A stretch of 64,000 nt of DNA from Chroococcidiopsis sp. TS-821 (GCF_002939305.1 NZ_MVDI01000006.1:206009-270008), one strand, 5' to 3'. Counted from the first letter of the stretch, positions 17,071 to 26,154 are shown. The notes: generated by a model not told the origin, from the letters alone. Program-made: numbers and translations.

Positions 17071-18711
17071 TTACATTTCTACGTAGGGCAGTTGCGCGGG
17101 TTCCTCCTCGTCGCTCTGAAATAGCTCCTTGCGGGGTTTAGCAAATTTTGAACGATCAGGTCCTGCGACTGGCTTAGCAAACGTTGCATTATTTCTAATT
17201 TCTAACATTTGATTTTCCTCTCGAATCATAGCTGGGGTGAACTGCCACCGCTGCTGCTTCATCTCCTCAAAGGTGATTTCGAGGGGATCGCCCAGTCTTC
17301 CAGATCGATCGAGTTGGAAATATTTCTCTTCAGCCACTCGGCGCACGGCATTACCAATCTCAGCAGGCGTACACAGTCTGTATTCAGTCAGTAGTACGTG
17401 CCACTGGTCGTCAGTCCAAGGCGAAATCCCCGTTTTTTGTGCTTCGCAGAAGGCGGGAAAGTACTTGGCTAAGTGCAGGTTGAAAATGTCGTACCGCCCC
17501 CCGTCATGCGGTAGGTCTACAAAGTAAATGTCATCGACTCGGCGTTGCAACTCTAACGGTAGCATTCCCAAACGGTTGACCGTAGCGATGACAAACACCT
17601 GCGATTGATGTTCCTGCATCCAAGTCAGTAGTTTGCCCGCGCGTCTTTTGGACAATCCTCCATCTGCATTAGAATCCCAACCTGCGAATCCTTTGTCGAA
17701 ATCGTCGAAATACAGAACTACAGGAGCCATCGCTTCGGCTGTAGCCAATAAAAATCGTAACTCTCGATCGGATGATATGGATGCCCAATCCACGGCCATC
17801 AGCGGCACCCCCATTTTTTTGGCTGCGAGTTTTGCTGAAAGACTCTTTCCAGTGCCAGGTGGACCCCAGAGAATTAAGCCTCTGGGAAACTTTAACCCAT
17901 ACTGCTTTTGTGCTTCTGGATTGAATAAAGCACTAATGCGATCGAGTCGTGTATCCAACAAGTCCAGTCCTGCTGCTGTTGGCACATCTGGATCGGCAAT
18001 AAAGTCCAGTCCCCTACCACTAAGTTTGGCGAGTTTGTAAGACAGTACCATCTGGGCTAATTGCCCTACAGTTCGAGCAAAAGGAAGCGACTGAACGAGC
18101 ACCAGATCGATCTCTCCCGCAGATAACCCCTGACAAGCTCTAATTAAGCGAGTTTGAGTATCAGCATCGGTTTGCAAGTTATTGTGAGATTGGCAAAACT
18201 GCTCGACTGCTTGCGTAATTTGTTGCAGGCTAGGTAAAGCATTGATCAAGACTGGGATAAAAGGCTGTAAGCTCGGCGAGAGTTCGATTTGCTCTGCCAG
18301 CAACACCCAATATTGACGAATCTTGCCCCAAGAAAGCTGTTGGAAAGCATTAGAAAGCTGATAAATCAAGTGATCGCTCAACTGCCCGCGCTCGTCAAAT
18401 TGCAACACGCCTTCGAGCAAAAAAATTCCTGGTTGTGGAGTGTCAAGCAGATATTGGATAATATCGCGATCGCGCTCTGCAAGTGTTGTTGGTTGAAAAA
18501 CTGTACGTACAGTATTTTCCACCTCCTGATTACCCAGTTGTTGAATGGACGAACAACCAGGATTCCAAAAATAAACAGGAAGCGATCGCTCCTCTCCCCA
18601 GCGTTGGAAGTGTTGAAAGATTTGACCTCTATCAGTCAAAAAATACTCAACCCCCACAATAAACGTGCCTCGGTCAGCTAGGGCTGTCCAATCAAACAAA
18701 GTTCTGTTCAT
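17071..18711 (-). CDS. Ycf46-like AAA ATPase
   Basis: 546 residues. The N-terminal half resembles Ycf46, an AAA protein of cyanobacteria and algal plastids. The C-terminal half is the AAA module: Walker A GPPGTGKS near 282-290, Walker B LYFDDFDKGF near 337 (Asp in place of the usual Glu), sensor 1 VIATVNR, Arg finger LELQRRVDD. In Ycf46 the same DDxDK form is seen, so ATPase activity may be retained. Known Ycf46 is implicated in CO2-uptake regulation; plasmid copies have no known role. It is transcribed alone. Confidence 0.8.
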   Translation of the reverse strand: MNRTLFDWTALADRGTFIVGVEYFLTDRGQIFQHFQRWGEERSLPVYFWNPGCSSIQQLGNQEVENTVRTVFQPTTLAERDRDIIQYLLDTPQPGIFLLEGVLQFDERGQLSDHLIYQLSNAFQQLSWGKIRQYWVLLAEQIELSPSLQPFIPVLINALPSLQQITQAVEQFCQSHNNLQTDADTQTRLIRACQGLSAGEIDLVLVQSLPFARTVGQLAQMVLSYKLAKLSGRGLDFIADPDVPTAAGLDLLDTRLDRISALFNPEAQKQYGLKFPRGLILWGPPGTGKSLSAKLAAKKMGVPLMAVDWASISSDRELRFLLATAEAMAPVVLYFDDFDKGFAGWDSNADGGLSKRRAGKLLTWMQEHQSQVFVIATVNRLGMLPLELQRRVDDIYFVDLPHDGGRYDIFNLHLAKYFPAFCEAQKTGISPWTDDQWHVLLTEYRLCTPAEIGNAVRRVAEEKYFQLDRSGRLGDPLEITFEEMKQQRWQFTPAMIREENQMLEIRNNATFAKPVAGPDRSKFAKPRKELFQSDEEEPAQLPYVEM

Positions 18712-18931
18712 ACTGGCTTCATTGATGCTTAGTTTCGTTGCTAAATAGTTCCAGTAAATCTCCTATAAAGAAGTAACAAAATCAGTTGAAAAATTAATCG
18801 AGATAACTTAACACTGCTCTATATAAACATCGTCAATTTAACTTTGATAATCATTAGATTTAATCGATTAAATTCCAGAACTAAAAATCAATCTTTAACA
18901 TAATAATAAAAAGTCTTTAAAACTTAATTTT

Positions 18932-19303
18932 TTATATCTGTAGCTGCCTTTGTCGTCCCCGCCTCCGTCGGTGCGTCCTTCTTTGCTGAAAGTCTTGTGG
19001 TTTTGTCTCTCCAAGATGTAAAAACCACTGAACATCTTTTTGAGTAATTAACTGCTGTATATGAATTTGGGTTTGATCGCCTGAGCGTTGGAGCATAAAT
19101 AAACACCCCCGTCCTTTCACCTCCACTGTTAAGCTTTTCTCGGTCAATAATGGTTGTGCGTAAGTGATTTGATAAAGTCCTAGGTTCAATTGCCAAATAT
19201 TACGGTTGGGGTCTACCAGTTTCGTTAGCCCCTGCTCGTGTGCTTGTTGAAAATAAGGAACTGCAATCTGAATAATTAACGAAGCTCGCTGTTGATTGCA
19301 CAT
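18932..19303 (-). CDS. Mobilisation operon protein, basic tail
   Basis: 123 residues from the ATG at 19303, whose A is the last base of the relaxase stop (TGATG), so translation is coupled. N-terminal helical part (IIQIAVPYFQQAHEQG), then beta strands. The C-terminal 25 residues are strongly basic (QQRRTHRRRRGRQRQLQI) and probably bind DNA. It is not recognised. As the third gene of mobC-mobA-X it is likely a relaxosome accessory protein (inference). The 220 bp downstream are AT-rich and gene-free. Confidence 0.6.
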   Translation of the reverse strand: MCNQQRASLIIQIAVPYFQQAHEQGLTKLVDPNRNIWQLNLGLYQITYAQPLLTEKSLTVEVKGRGCLFMLQRSGDQTQIHIQQLITQKDVQWFLHLGETKPQDFQQRRTHRRRRGRQRQLQI

Positions 19304-20232
19304 CAAAGTTCTAATTGCACCTGCTTTGCTCGGTTTTGTTGCTGACAGTTGCGATCGAGTTGCACGATAAGGGTTTTATTCTCATGCGAGTCAAATTGGG
19401 CGATCGCCTTTTCATTGGCTTCAACTTCAAAAGCCGCAGTTTGAGACGAGCCATGCTTCGTGCCAATCAGTTGCGCGATCGCCTCATCGTCTCGATCGGG
19501 TACGTAACTCACTCCTCGATACTTTTGCAAGCCAACAAATGAATAATCCCTACCTAGTTTGTTACCACTAAACGCAACTCCTTCAAGGGCATAAGAAATG
19601 CCTTGTTCGGTGACTCTGACTTCTACTCCAGCTGACTGTACCTGCTGAATGTAGTCTGGCATCGTGTCGGTGTGTGCCGTTGCCCAATTCAAAATTGGAT
19701 AAAGCTTTTGACGAACACTAGGCTGCCCCAAACGCTTCTGCTGGCTAAATTCTCCAGAGGGGTGAGCGCGGTTTGGTTTGTCCCAACTTGGTTCTGTCGA
19801 TTGTAAGTCATAAGCCTGTTCTAGTTGACGAATCAAAACTTCACTCCGGCGATAGTCCCAAGAATCGCTCACGATAGACCCATCCCCAATCCGAATCCGA
19901 CTTGCCACCATGTGAATGTGGTCGTGAGCGGTGTCGTGGTGTCGGTAAACTACGTACTGAGAATCTCCAAACCCCATCCCTTGCAAGTAGTCTTCAGCAA
20001 TATCCATCCACCGATCGTCATCCATTGTTTCGATGGGAATAACGCTTAAAGAAGCATGATAGACCGACCGCTTAAGTCGAGGATTGAGCTTGCGAGACTC
20101 GTGAAATTCCTTGACAAGCCCATCGAGTGTTACACTCCCCATATTTGTGCCAATTTGTCTTGCACCTGACTTGTTGTGTAAGTAATTGAGTATTTTGCGA
20201 AACGACGCACACTTAAACTGTTTTCCAATCAT
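19303..20232 (-). CDS. mobA: MobA/VirD2-type relaxase
   Basis: 309-residue relaxase of the relaxase/mobilisation nuclease family (MOBP-like). It nicks oriT and stays bound to the transferred strand's 5' end through a tyrosine. Seen: N-terminal LNYLHN with a candidate catalytic Tyr (17), the GTN and SVYHASLSV motifs, and the histidine triad HDHIH at 103-107 that binds the metal, followed by ASRIRIGDG and LEQAYDL. The protein is short; longer family members carry primase or other C-terminal domains. It overlaps the MobC stop by 4 nt. Together with the coupling protein at 6870 it makes the replicon at least mobilisable. Confidence 0.88.
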   Translation of the reverse strand: MIGKQFKCASFRKILNYLHNKSGARQIGTNMGSVTLDGLVKEFHESRKLNPRLKRSVYHASLSVIPIETMDDDRWMDIAEDYLQGMGFGDSQYVVYRHHDTAHDHIHMVASRIRIGDGSIVSDSWDYRRSEVLIRQLEQAYDLQSTEPSWDKPNRAHPSGEFSQQKRLGQPSVRQKLYPILNWATAHTDTMPDYIQQVQSAGVEVRVTEQGISYALEGVAFSGNKLGRDYSFVGLQKYRGVSYVPDRDDEAIAQLIGTKHGSSQTAAFEVEANEKAIAQFDSHENKTLIVQLDRNCQQQNRAKQVQLEL

Positions 20233-20609
20233 TCATCTTGCCTTTCAATCGTTGTTAAATTGACCAAGTCAGGATTTAGTACTTGCAGCTGCAATTGCCT
20301 AACCCGATCTTCTAACTCTTTCAACCATTCCACGTTGATATTAATGTCGCCTCCCTGCTTCTTTTCTTGGTTGCAGGCTCTAACAATTTGGTTGAGATGA
20401 TTCCGAATCCAACCCAGCTGCAAATAAGTCTCTCGATTCAGCTGCGGCGCAGGCGGTAAAGTTTTCATCTTTAACCCAGCTCGACGAAAGTGCTCGTTTA
20501 AGCTAAGGTTGCCTGCTAATTCCTTAGCTTGTTTCTTTTCATCTGCCGTCAGGTAAATTGTCACCCGCTGGTTAGCTGGTGTTCCATCTTCTGATCGCGG
20601 TCTTCGCAT
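20229..20609 (-). CDS. mobC: MobC-like relaxosome accessory protein
   Basis: 126 residues from the ATG at 20609 (TTG at 20615 is an alternative). N-terminal RVTIYLTADEKKQAKELA is a ribbon-helix-helix-like DNA-binding segment. The middle (RETYLQLGWIRNHLNQIVRACN) matches the helical core of MobC proteins, which help melt oriT and guide the relaxase. It ends by overlapping the relaxase start by 4 nt. oriT should lie upstream, in 20610-21274. Confidence 0.8.
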   Translation of the reverse strand: MRRPRSEDGTPANQRVTIYLTADEKKQAKELAGNLSLNEHFRRAGLKMKTLPPAPQLNRETYLQLGWIRNHLNQIVRACNQEKKQGGDININVEWLKELEDRVRQLQLQVLNPDLVNLTTIERQDE

Positions 20610-21274
20610 AATCAAATCGATTGCATCACTACATCGCTAACAATACTGAGTTGGTACGTGGCAGTCCTCTCGCTTGCAAAAAAGCGATCGCACGACTCCA
20701 TTCCCTAAGATTATTTAAGCAACTTACGTAAAATTTTTTACATATAAAAAACATGGCTTGCTACTCCGTCAACTCCACGTCCATCACCAACTAACGCACC
20801 CAACTTGGGTGAGCTTTAGGAAATTTAGACAAGTTGCATCGCAGTCCAATTGCAGGCTAATCGCGCTTTAATAAAGGTGCGATCGCAGTCCGGTCGGGGT
20901 AGGACGAGAAAAATTTTGTTAAATACATATTAATCCATGAAAATCGAGGGAGCGATCGGGGTTGGATAAAGGTTTGATGAAGGTATGTTTGGTATTTTGT
21001 AAAGGTCTAACCGCGATCAGATCGAGGAGTGATCGGGGTTGAATGAATATACCATGAAAGGGTGACAGCTTTGGGTTCAAAATTCGCCCCATCCTTGATG
21101 AAGCATTGTTTAAGTTGAAAATACTTCAGTGAATTTACGATTAAGCAAGTAAAATTAAATGCAATATACACTTCCATTTGCTATAACTTTGAGGGGAGAG
21201 TTTATACTTTCTCAGTAGTAAGTCAAGTTAGTCGCACCCTTCAATGCGATCGGCAATTCCCCTTAACTAAATCA
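20610..21274. promoter_or_regulatory. Divergent intergenic region, candidate oriT and centromere
   Basis: 665 bp between mobC (minus) and the actin-like gene (plus). It contains a short AT-rich inverted repeat GTAAAA-TT-TTTTAC near 20727 and two long direct repeats (see 20943-21047). By position, oriT for MobA/MobC and a binding site for the actin-like/partner segregation genes are expected here. No recognised nic consensus was found. Confidence 0.45.
20943..21047 (+). repeat. Two imperfect direct repeats, about 27 bp, 78 bp apart
   Basis: Copy 1 at 20943-20970 reads ATCGAGGGAGCGATCGGGG then TTGGATAAA. Copy 2 at 21021-21047 reads ATCGAGGAGTGATCGGGG then TTGAATGAA. A weaker related stretch (GGTCGGGGTAGGACGA) lies at 20892. 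They sit 230 bp before the actin-like ATPase gene, as centromere repeats (parC) do. Confidence 0.6.
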
Positions 21275-22408
21275 ATGGCGGATCTTACTCTCAGTTTCGA
21301 TCCAGGGGCATCCCTGACCAAGGTAATTTATGAATTAGGCAATGAAGAAACTATTCGGCTCCTCTTAATGGAACCAGAGATGATTCAACTGCCTCAAAGT
21401 TCAATTGAGTCGTATTTAGTCAATCGGCAGGGGGTTGGGCAGGCTCGACCTGAAAATGAAGCCTGGGTGCAATGCGCGGGTGAATCAGAATGTCAAGTGG
21501 TGGGTTTTCTAGCTCGACAATTCCTAGCCTCCCCTCGCCTCAACCGACTCAAGTACGAATCTACCCTTCATAAAGTGCTGGCGGCGGTTGGGGCAATCGC
21601 TCAGTCTAGCGGACTTCCTAATCGCTTTTCTCTGGCGCTTGTAACTCCTTTACCGTATGGGGAGTATCGCAATCACCCGCAGCTGAAAGCTCATCTCCAA
21701 AAAGCTCTCAAAGACTTTCGGTTTCGAGGACAGCGGTTCAAAGTCAAGCTAGAAAGCTTTAATTGTCTACCAGAGGGGGCAGGGTTGGCACTAATCCAAT
21801 GCCAGCAAAATGGAGTTGAGTGGTTTCAACGTCAGGCGATCGCGGTGTTAATGTTTGGACACCGCAACACCACTGCCCTGATCTTTGAACGAGGCAAAAT
21901 GACCGCCGGACACACCACCAACTTGGGATTCCATCAATTGGTGCAACAGGCGATCGAGCGGACTTCTGGGCAAGAGTTAGTCTCTTTGACCGCTGCCATC
22001 TATGAGGCAGGAACTGAGTTAACTCCCAACAATCCCGTTCTGCAATCTTTAGTCAAGAGCCATAATCCAGATAACCAGGTAGTAGAACTGAAACAACTCA
22101 TTGGGGCGATCGCTACGGCAAGAGTGGAATACTGGCGCAGGCTTCAAGAATGGCTGGATGCGGTGCTGCCTAGAACAATCACTCAAGTGGTGCTTTCAGG
22201 TGGTGCAGCAATGTATCTTTACCAAGAACTAGAAGACTACTTTCCCAGTACGCCAACTTACTGGGGTATGGACTTACAGCATCAAATTGAGCAAATCTTA
22301 GGCTTAGACTATCGTTCCTGTCAGTCAGGCAAGGAATCGCTGTCGTTTCGGTTAGTCGATGGGTTCGGTTTATTTTTAAAATTTAGAGCAACTCAGTCAG
22401 CTGTATGA
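21275..22408 (+). CDS. Actin-like ATPase, ParM/StbA type (PRTRC D-like)
   Basis: 377 residues of the actin/Hsp70 ATPase fold. Phosphate 1 loop SFDPGASLTKV is at residues 6-16. A second nucleotide region is VLMFGHRNTTALIFERGK near 190, and the adenosine motif VVLSGGAAMYL is near 310. ParM-type proteins form filaments that push plasmid copies apart. PRTRC cassettes usually include an actin-like D protein of about this size, and the rest of that cassette lies at 30.6-34.8 kb. The next gene overlaps the stop by 4 nt, as ParR-type partners do. Direct repeats lie upstream. Confidence 0.82.
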   Translation: MADLTLSFDPGASLTKVIYELGNEETIRLLLMEPEMIQLPQSSIESYLVNRQGVGQARPENEAWVQCAGESECQVVGFLARQFLASPRLNRLKYESTLHKVLAAVGAIAQSSGLPNRFSLALVTPLPYGEYRNHPQLKAHLQKALKDFRFRGQRFKVKLESFNCLPEGAGLALIQCQQNGVEWFQRQAIAVLMFGHRNTTALIFERGKMTAGHTTNLGFHQLVQQAIERTSGQELVSLTAAIYEAGTELTPNNPVLQSLVKSHNPDNQVVELKQLIGAIATARVEYWRRLQEWLDAVLPRTITQVVLSGGAAMYLYQELEDYFPSTPTYWGMDLQHQIEQILGLDYRSCQSGKESLSFRLVDGFGLFLKFRATQSAV

Positions 22409-22887
22409 ATAAGCGTATAACCAAACAGCGCCAAGTCTTTATCTTCCGTTACCAGCCTTATGCGGACAGTTCTGATGATGTCCTTCTACGCTTTCTCGAA
22501 GCTGGAGATGGCATTCGCTGTGGTAGAGAAATGGCGATCCAGGCACTGCGGATGTGCTATTTAGCTCTAGCCTACCAATGGGCAGGCACTCTCAGCGATG
22601 AAGAACTTCGGCATGTTAGTTTGAACTGTTGTAATGCTCTAGAACAACAGCTGATGCACCTGCGACAAACGCTGCATTTGCCTGCCTCTGGCGCTTCTAC
22701 TGCGAGCGCTGCTTTGGCGATCGCTCCGGTTACTACCCCTGTTAGCGCTCCCTTTGAAATAAGTCAACCCGTAGCTCCAATGGCTAGTCGTGCCAACTCA
22801 AAGCGTACTCGAGTCGTGAAATCTGATGCCCTGCTACCTGGAAAAGGCTCATTTCAAGACGAAACTGGATTATTTGACGGGATTTGA
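22405..22887 (+). CDS. Small partner of the actin-like ATPase, candidate ParR/StbB-like adaptor
   Basis: 160 residues, overlapping the previous gene by 4 nt (ATGA). The N-terminal 90 residues are helical (CGREMAIQALRMCYLALAYQ), followed by an Ala/Ser/Pro-rich linker and a basic patch (SKRTRVVKSD). There is no specific family match. Location directly after an actin-like segregation ATPase, with repeats upstream, points to the DNA adaptor role of ParR. This is inferred from context only. Confidence 0.55.
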   Translation: MNKRITKQRQVFIFRYQPYADSSDDVLLRFLEAGDGIRCGREMAIQALRMCYLALAYQWAGTLSDEELRHVSLNCCNALEQQLMHLRQTLHLPASGASTASAALAIAPVTTPVSAPFEISQPVAPMASRANSKRTRVVKSDALLPGKGSFQDETGLFDGI

Positions 22888-22978
22888 TTTTGACTATTAA
22901 GCACAAAGATACAGCGTGGACACAACTGCACCGACTTGTTTAAAGCAACCTACCTAACCAAATGGAGTATTAGTTATT

Positions 22979-23815
22979 ATGCCAACGATTCACTTTGTTG
23001 ACGGCGAAAAGGGAGGAGTCGGTAAATCCCTATTTTGCCGAGTTATGGTGCAATACTGCCTTGATAAAGGATATCCGTTTACCCTAGTCGAAGCCGATCG
23101 CAGTAACCCTGATGTGGGAGAGTTTTATCCAGAAAATGTTGAAGATAAAAATGGCAAAAAGATTGTCCATTATAAACAAGCTATTTTCAGCGAATCGGAG
23201 CGCAAGCTTTATGAGGCAGACAAGATTTTTGAACTAGCGTTAGCCAAACCTGTAATTGTCAATTTGCCTGCTCAAGTCTTCACAACTGTTAATGATTGGA
23301 TGGAACGCAACACGTTGTTAGATGTTAGTTCCCAGCATGGAATTGACATTTGCAAATGGTTCGTTTGCACGGGTGGTTTTGACAGTGTCAAACTGTTTGT
23401 GGAATCGGTCAATCATTTTGAAGGAAAAATTCGGCATATCCTGATTCGTAATTTGGGACTGCAAGACGATTGGTCGCACGTTTACGAGCGTAAAGAACTC
23501 AAAGATCTGATGAGCAAATACAGTATCAAAGCGATCGATTTACCTAAATTCAGCTACCGAGAGCGAGACTATATCGATGAATATCGGATCTCATTTGCCC
23601 AAGCGAGGGGACTCAATGAGTTGGGAGTTTTAGGGTTACAGCGCATCCATAAGTTTCTCAAAGAGGCGTATACAAACATCGACCAAACTGAAGTGTGGAG
23701 TAAGCCAGTGAAATCTACTCGGTCTGCTTCTAAGTCATCTAAATCAAACGCTTTGGCTGCTGCAACTGCTGAAACTCCAGCTACTGATGCCCAAGCCGTT
23801 GTGAGTGGTAAGTAA
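22979..23815 (+). CDS. ParA/MinD-type P-loop ATPase, TraL/MobD-like
   Basis: 278 residues. The deviant Walker A KGGVGKS (residues 10-16) is followed by FTLVEADRSNPDV in place of the usual D-x-D switch. Layout and size resemble the TraL/MobD/StbB ATPases of mobilisable plasmids, which act in transfer or stabilisation, more than canonical ParA. The last 45 residues are Ser/Ala/Lys-rich and disordered. It is in the same direction as the actin-like pair (91 bp gap) and the membrane protein that follows. Confidence 0.7.
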   Translation: MPTIHFVDGEKGGVGKSLFCRVMVQYCLDKGYPFTLVEADRSNPDVGEFYPENVEDKNGKKIVHYKQAIFSESERKLYEADKIFELALAKPVIVNLPAQVFTTVNDWMERNTLLDVSSQHGIDICKWFVCTGGFDSVKLFVESVNHFEGKIRHILIRNLGLQDDWSHVYERKELKDLMSKYSIKAIDLPKFSYRERDYIDEYRISFAQARGLNELGVLGLQRIHKFLKEAYTNIDQTEVWSKPVKSTRSASKSSKSNALAAATAETPATDAQAVVSGK

Positions 23816-23846
23816 CTAATTACAGTGAATAAATAGAATTCGATCT

Positions 23847-24782
23847 ATGGCAACCAAGCCGCAAGTTGATGACGAAAACGAATTTACAGACAATGAGCTG
23901 GACGACGAAGACTTGTCCGAGTTGTTGGACGAGTCAGATACAAACGCTGCAATTGAGCCACTCACGGCTGAAGTACCTAAGAAGGCTTCAGAGAAAGTTA
24001 TCTCTAATGGGATGACCCGTGAAGCAGTTAACCAACGCAAAAAGAAGCGATTGCTCTACGAACAACGGCGCAAGCAGCTCGACCGCACGATCCTGGCTTT
24101 AGCCCTGCGGGGAAAAGATGAGTCGTTCAAAGCCAAGGTCTACGAAATCGTCATCCAAACGGGACTCGATCCCGAAGATCCAGCTTTTCTGCTGCTGGTC
24201 GCTACGGGGCGATTAGAGCTGCTGCTGGAGGAATCTCCCAAAGAGCTAGAAGCGTTGTTCGACCAATGGGCTCAAGGCATTCACGCGCAACTGCAAAACT
24301 ACCGAGAAGGACTGGAGCACTACGAACGAGCAGCTCTCAAAGCTCAAGAGAAGGCGATCGCCCAATCGGTGCAGGCGCTGCTCCAAAAGGCTGCTATTGA
24401 CAAATTTCTACACTCGATCAATGCCATTTCCATTGCGGCTGGAGCTGTAGTACTCCTGGTAGCAGGGGGACTGGGTTCGGTGTTGGGAGTGGGGTGGACA
24501 ACCTGGCAACAAGCACAGGTGGAGTATGCCCCTGGCAAACCTCGCCAGCTCACCCTAGAGGAAGTCACCGCTTTGAAGTGGGCAACCAGTTCTGAAGGGC
24601 AATTTGCCCGCAACCTGATGAGTTGGAACCAAACTCTGCTTGCCCAACAGGGATTCAGCCGCAGCCGACTGTGCGAACAAGATGCTAAACAACTCGGCGT
24701 CACACTGGAGTTGGAAGGAAGAAAAGCCAAGAGTGGGTTTTGTACCCTCTGGATTGTGCCGCCCAACCAACGCAAGTTTTGA
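23847..24782 (+). CDS. Membrane protein with acidic N-terminus and coiled coil
   Basis: 311 residues, unrecognised. Residues 1-50 are very acidic (NELDDEDLSELLDESD). About 60-190 are helical and charged, probably coiled coil. One strongly hydrophobic Gly-rich segment lies near 196-218 (SIAAGAVVLLVAGGLGSVLG), with a C-terminal domain holding two Cys (SRLCEQ, GFCTLWIVPP). It is 31 bp after the TraL/ParA-like gene, so in the same operon. A cytoplasmic head linked to the membrane near transfer genes would suit a transfer or anchoring role (inference). Confidence 0.55.
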   Translation: MATKPQVDDENEFTDNELDDEDLSELLDESDTNAAIEPLTAEVPKKASEKVISNGMTREAVNQRKKKRLLYEQRRKQLDRTILALALRGKDESFKAKVYEIVIQTGLDPEDPAFLLLVATGRLELLLEESPKELEALFDQWAQGIHAQLQNYREGLEHYERAALKAQEKAIAQSVQALLQKAAIDKFLHSINAISIAAGAVVLLVAGGLGSVLGVGWTTWQQAQVEYAPGKPRQLTLEEVTALKWATSSEGQFARNLMSWNQTLLAQQGFSRSRLCEQDAKQLGVTLELEGRKAKSGFCTLWIVPPNQRKF

Positions 24783-24944
24783 GCGATGCAAAACTCTCTC
24801 TCATCTGAAAGGTGTTTGTGCGCTACCGCTGATAAATTGTGTGGTTTGATAAAACCAAAACTTAGCGATTCTGGTGGGTAGATTTTGACGAGTTGTGTGT
24901 CGCCTGTTGATGTTGGTTCTGCCTTATTCAACACTCACGCCTTT

Positions 24945-25529
24945 ATGAATCACACTAAACTGACTTTTATTCTGTTAGGAGCGCTATTGACTGGATCGGG
25001 CTGTTCTGCTTCAATCACAGCCAATAATTCGGCGACTTCTGCATCAGTCCAACCACATGAAGTAGCACAGGCAATTCCTCAGTATCCTCCTCTTTATGAA
25101 GTGCAGGTACAAGTATGCGGTGACATCATAGTTTCACAGAATAGCAACGGAGAACGATGCGCTGCTAACAAATTATATTTGTGGGGACCTGTCGGAGAAA
25201 CTCGTTTAGTTCAAACCGAGCTAGACATGCCACTGACTAGTAACTTGGGTCATCGAGTAGCTGTTCGAGCTAAAGGTTGCTACCCAGCTTACAAGCAACC
25301 GAATGAAAACCAATTTTACTGGGCAGGTATGGAAGTTCGCGTACACAAAGGTGGTAAAACATTGGTAGAAAGCAAAAAGACATTGCTTTCAAACGAGCAA
25401 GTGCATGAAGTTGTCAAAAACCGATTCTCTGGTGTAACGATTCAAGCCTTTGGTAGACCGGATTGCCAACCTGCAGATGTTGAGCGATATATGAAGCTCC
25501 AACAATCGAGGAAAATAAAAAAGATTTAA
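24945..25529 (+). CDS. Putative lipoprotein
   Basis: 194 residues from the ATG at 24945, chosen because it gives a lipoprotein signal peptide: KLTFILLGALLTGSGC, with the lipobox Cys at residue 19. A TTG 60 nt upstream would add unlikely residues. The mature part begins with a Ser/Thr-rich linker, then a beta-rich domain with three or four Cys (VQVCGD, ERCAAN, AKGCYPAY, PDCQPAD). It is unrecognised and last of the plus-strand run from 21275. Confidence 0.6.
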   Translation: MNHTKLTFILLGALLTGSGCSASITANNSATSASVQPHEVAQAIPQYPPLYEVQVQVCGDIIVSQNSNGERCAANKLYLWGPVGETRLVQTELDMPLTSNLGHRVAVRAKGCYPAYKQPNENQFYWAGMEVRVHKGGKTLVESKKTLLSNEQVHEVVKNRFSGVTIQAFGRPDCQPADVERYMKLQQSRKIKKI

Positions 25530-25575
25530 CTTGTTCTCTGTTTCGTACTGTTTTTGTGACTCCATTAAAAAAATA

Positions 25576-25596
25576 ACTACACCTACTATGTGTAGT
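25576..25596. terminator. Short hairpin after the lipoprotein gene
   Basis: ACTACAC and GTGTAGT with a 7-nt loop, 47 bp beyond the stop. Seven A's precede it on the plus strand, so it would end transcription better on the minus strand. Weak evidence. Confidence 0.4.
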
Positions 25597-25658
25597 CATT
25601 CAACTTTAGTGACAGAATCTAAGCTAAGATGCTCATAAGTATTTAAACCAGGGGTACT

Positions 25659-25808
25659 ATGGCAATTGACCCCTCCTTTAAGGAACAAAAGAGAAGCCAA
25701 GCAGCAGAAGCGCTGCACTATTTTGAGTCAGCCCACAGGGAAGATTTGGAGGCGATTATTCAGGTTTTGGTGAAGATCGCACCAGCGGATTTAGCCGCAT
25801 CTTGCTAA
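25659..25808 (+). CDS. Possible 49-aa protein
   Basis: ATG at 25659 after AGGGG, encoding MAIDPSFKEQKRSQAAEALH and 29 more residues, amphipathic and helical. It is too short to assign. The stop falls just before a cluster of palindromes (25836-25889). It may be translated together with the zinc/AT-hook protein downstream. Confidence 0.4.
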   Translation: MAIDPSFKEQKRSQAAEALHYFESAHREDLEAIIQVLVKIAPADLAASC

Positions 25809-25857
25809 CAAAGGCAGGAATTCAGGCGATCGCAAGCTTGGCGATCGCCAAGAAATG

Positions 25858-25889
25858 CTGTTAGCAAAACTTGCAAGTTTTGCTAACAG
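25858..25889. repeat. Perfect 32-bp palindrome
   Basis: CTGTTAGCAAAACTTG followed by its exact complement CAAGTTTTGCTAACAG. A second palindrome, CTTGGCGATCGCCAAG, is just upstream (25836-25851), and another TTGCTAACA lies at 25803. It precedes the ATG at 25897 by 7 bp, so it could be an operator or a translation-blocking hairpin. Confidence 0.7.
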
Positions 25890-25896
25890 ATTATTT

Positions 25897-26154
25897 ATGC
25901 ACGACGAGCCAGAACTCCAGGTACGAGAAGAAAAGCAGCACACACGCGCTGTCAACACGCGGGAAGTGACGTTTACCTGCACCGTATGCGAGCAGACAGT
26001 GATACAGCATCGGTTTCCTGGCCCTGTGCCGCAGTCCTGTAGTGACGAGTGCAAGCAGACAGCCCGCCGAGAGCAGATGCGGGAACTCATGAGAGCGAGA
26101 CGCAAAGCCCAGCTGCCGAAGAAACGGGGCAGACCAAGGAAGACAAATTTGTAA
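25897..26154 (+). CDS. Small zinc-knuckle and AT-hook protein
   Basis: 85 residues from the ATG at 25897 (an ATG at 25855 would add 14 residues read from the palindrome). CTVCEQT and SCSDECK give a four-Cys zinc site. After a run of Arg/Glu helices the chain ends KKRGRPRKT, an AT-hook that binds the minor groove of AT-rich DNA. The palindrome before it may be its own operator. Probably a DNA-binding regulator; target unknown. Confidence 0.6.
   Translation: MHDEPELQVREEKQHTRAVNTREVTFTCTVCEQTVIQHRFPGPVPQSCSDECKQTARREQMRELMRARRKAQLPKKRGRPRKTNL

Noticed and set aside
20610..21274. A specific nic site for oriT
   Set aside because: No sequence matched a nic consensus I trust, so only the region is proposed.
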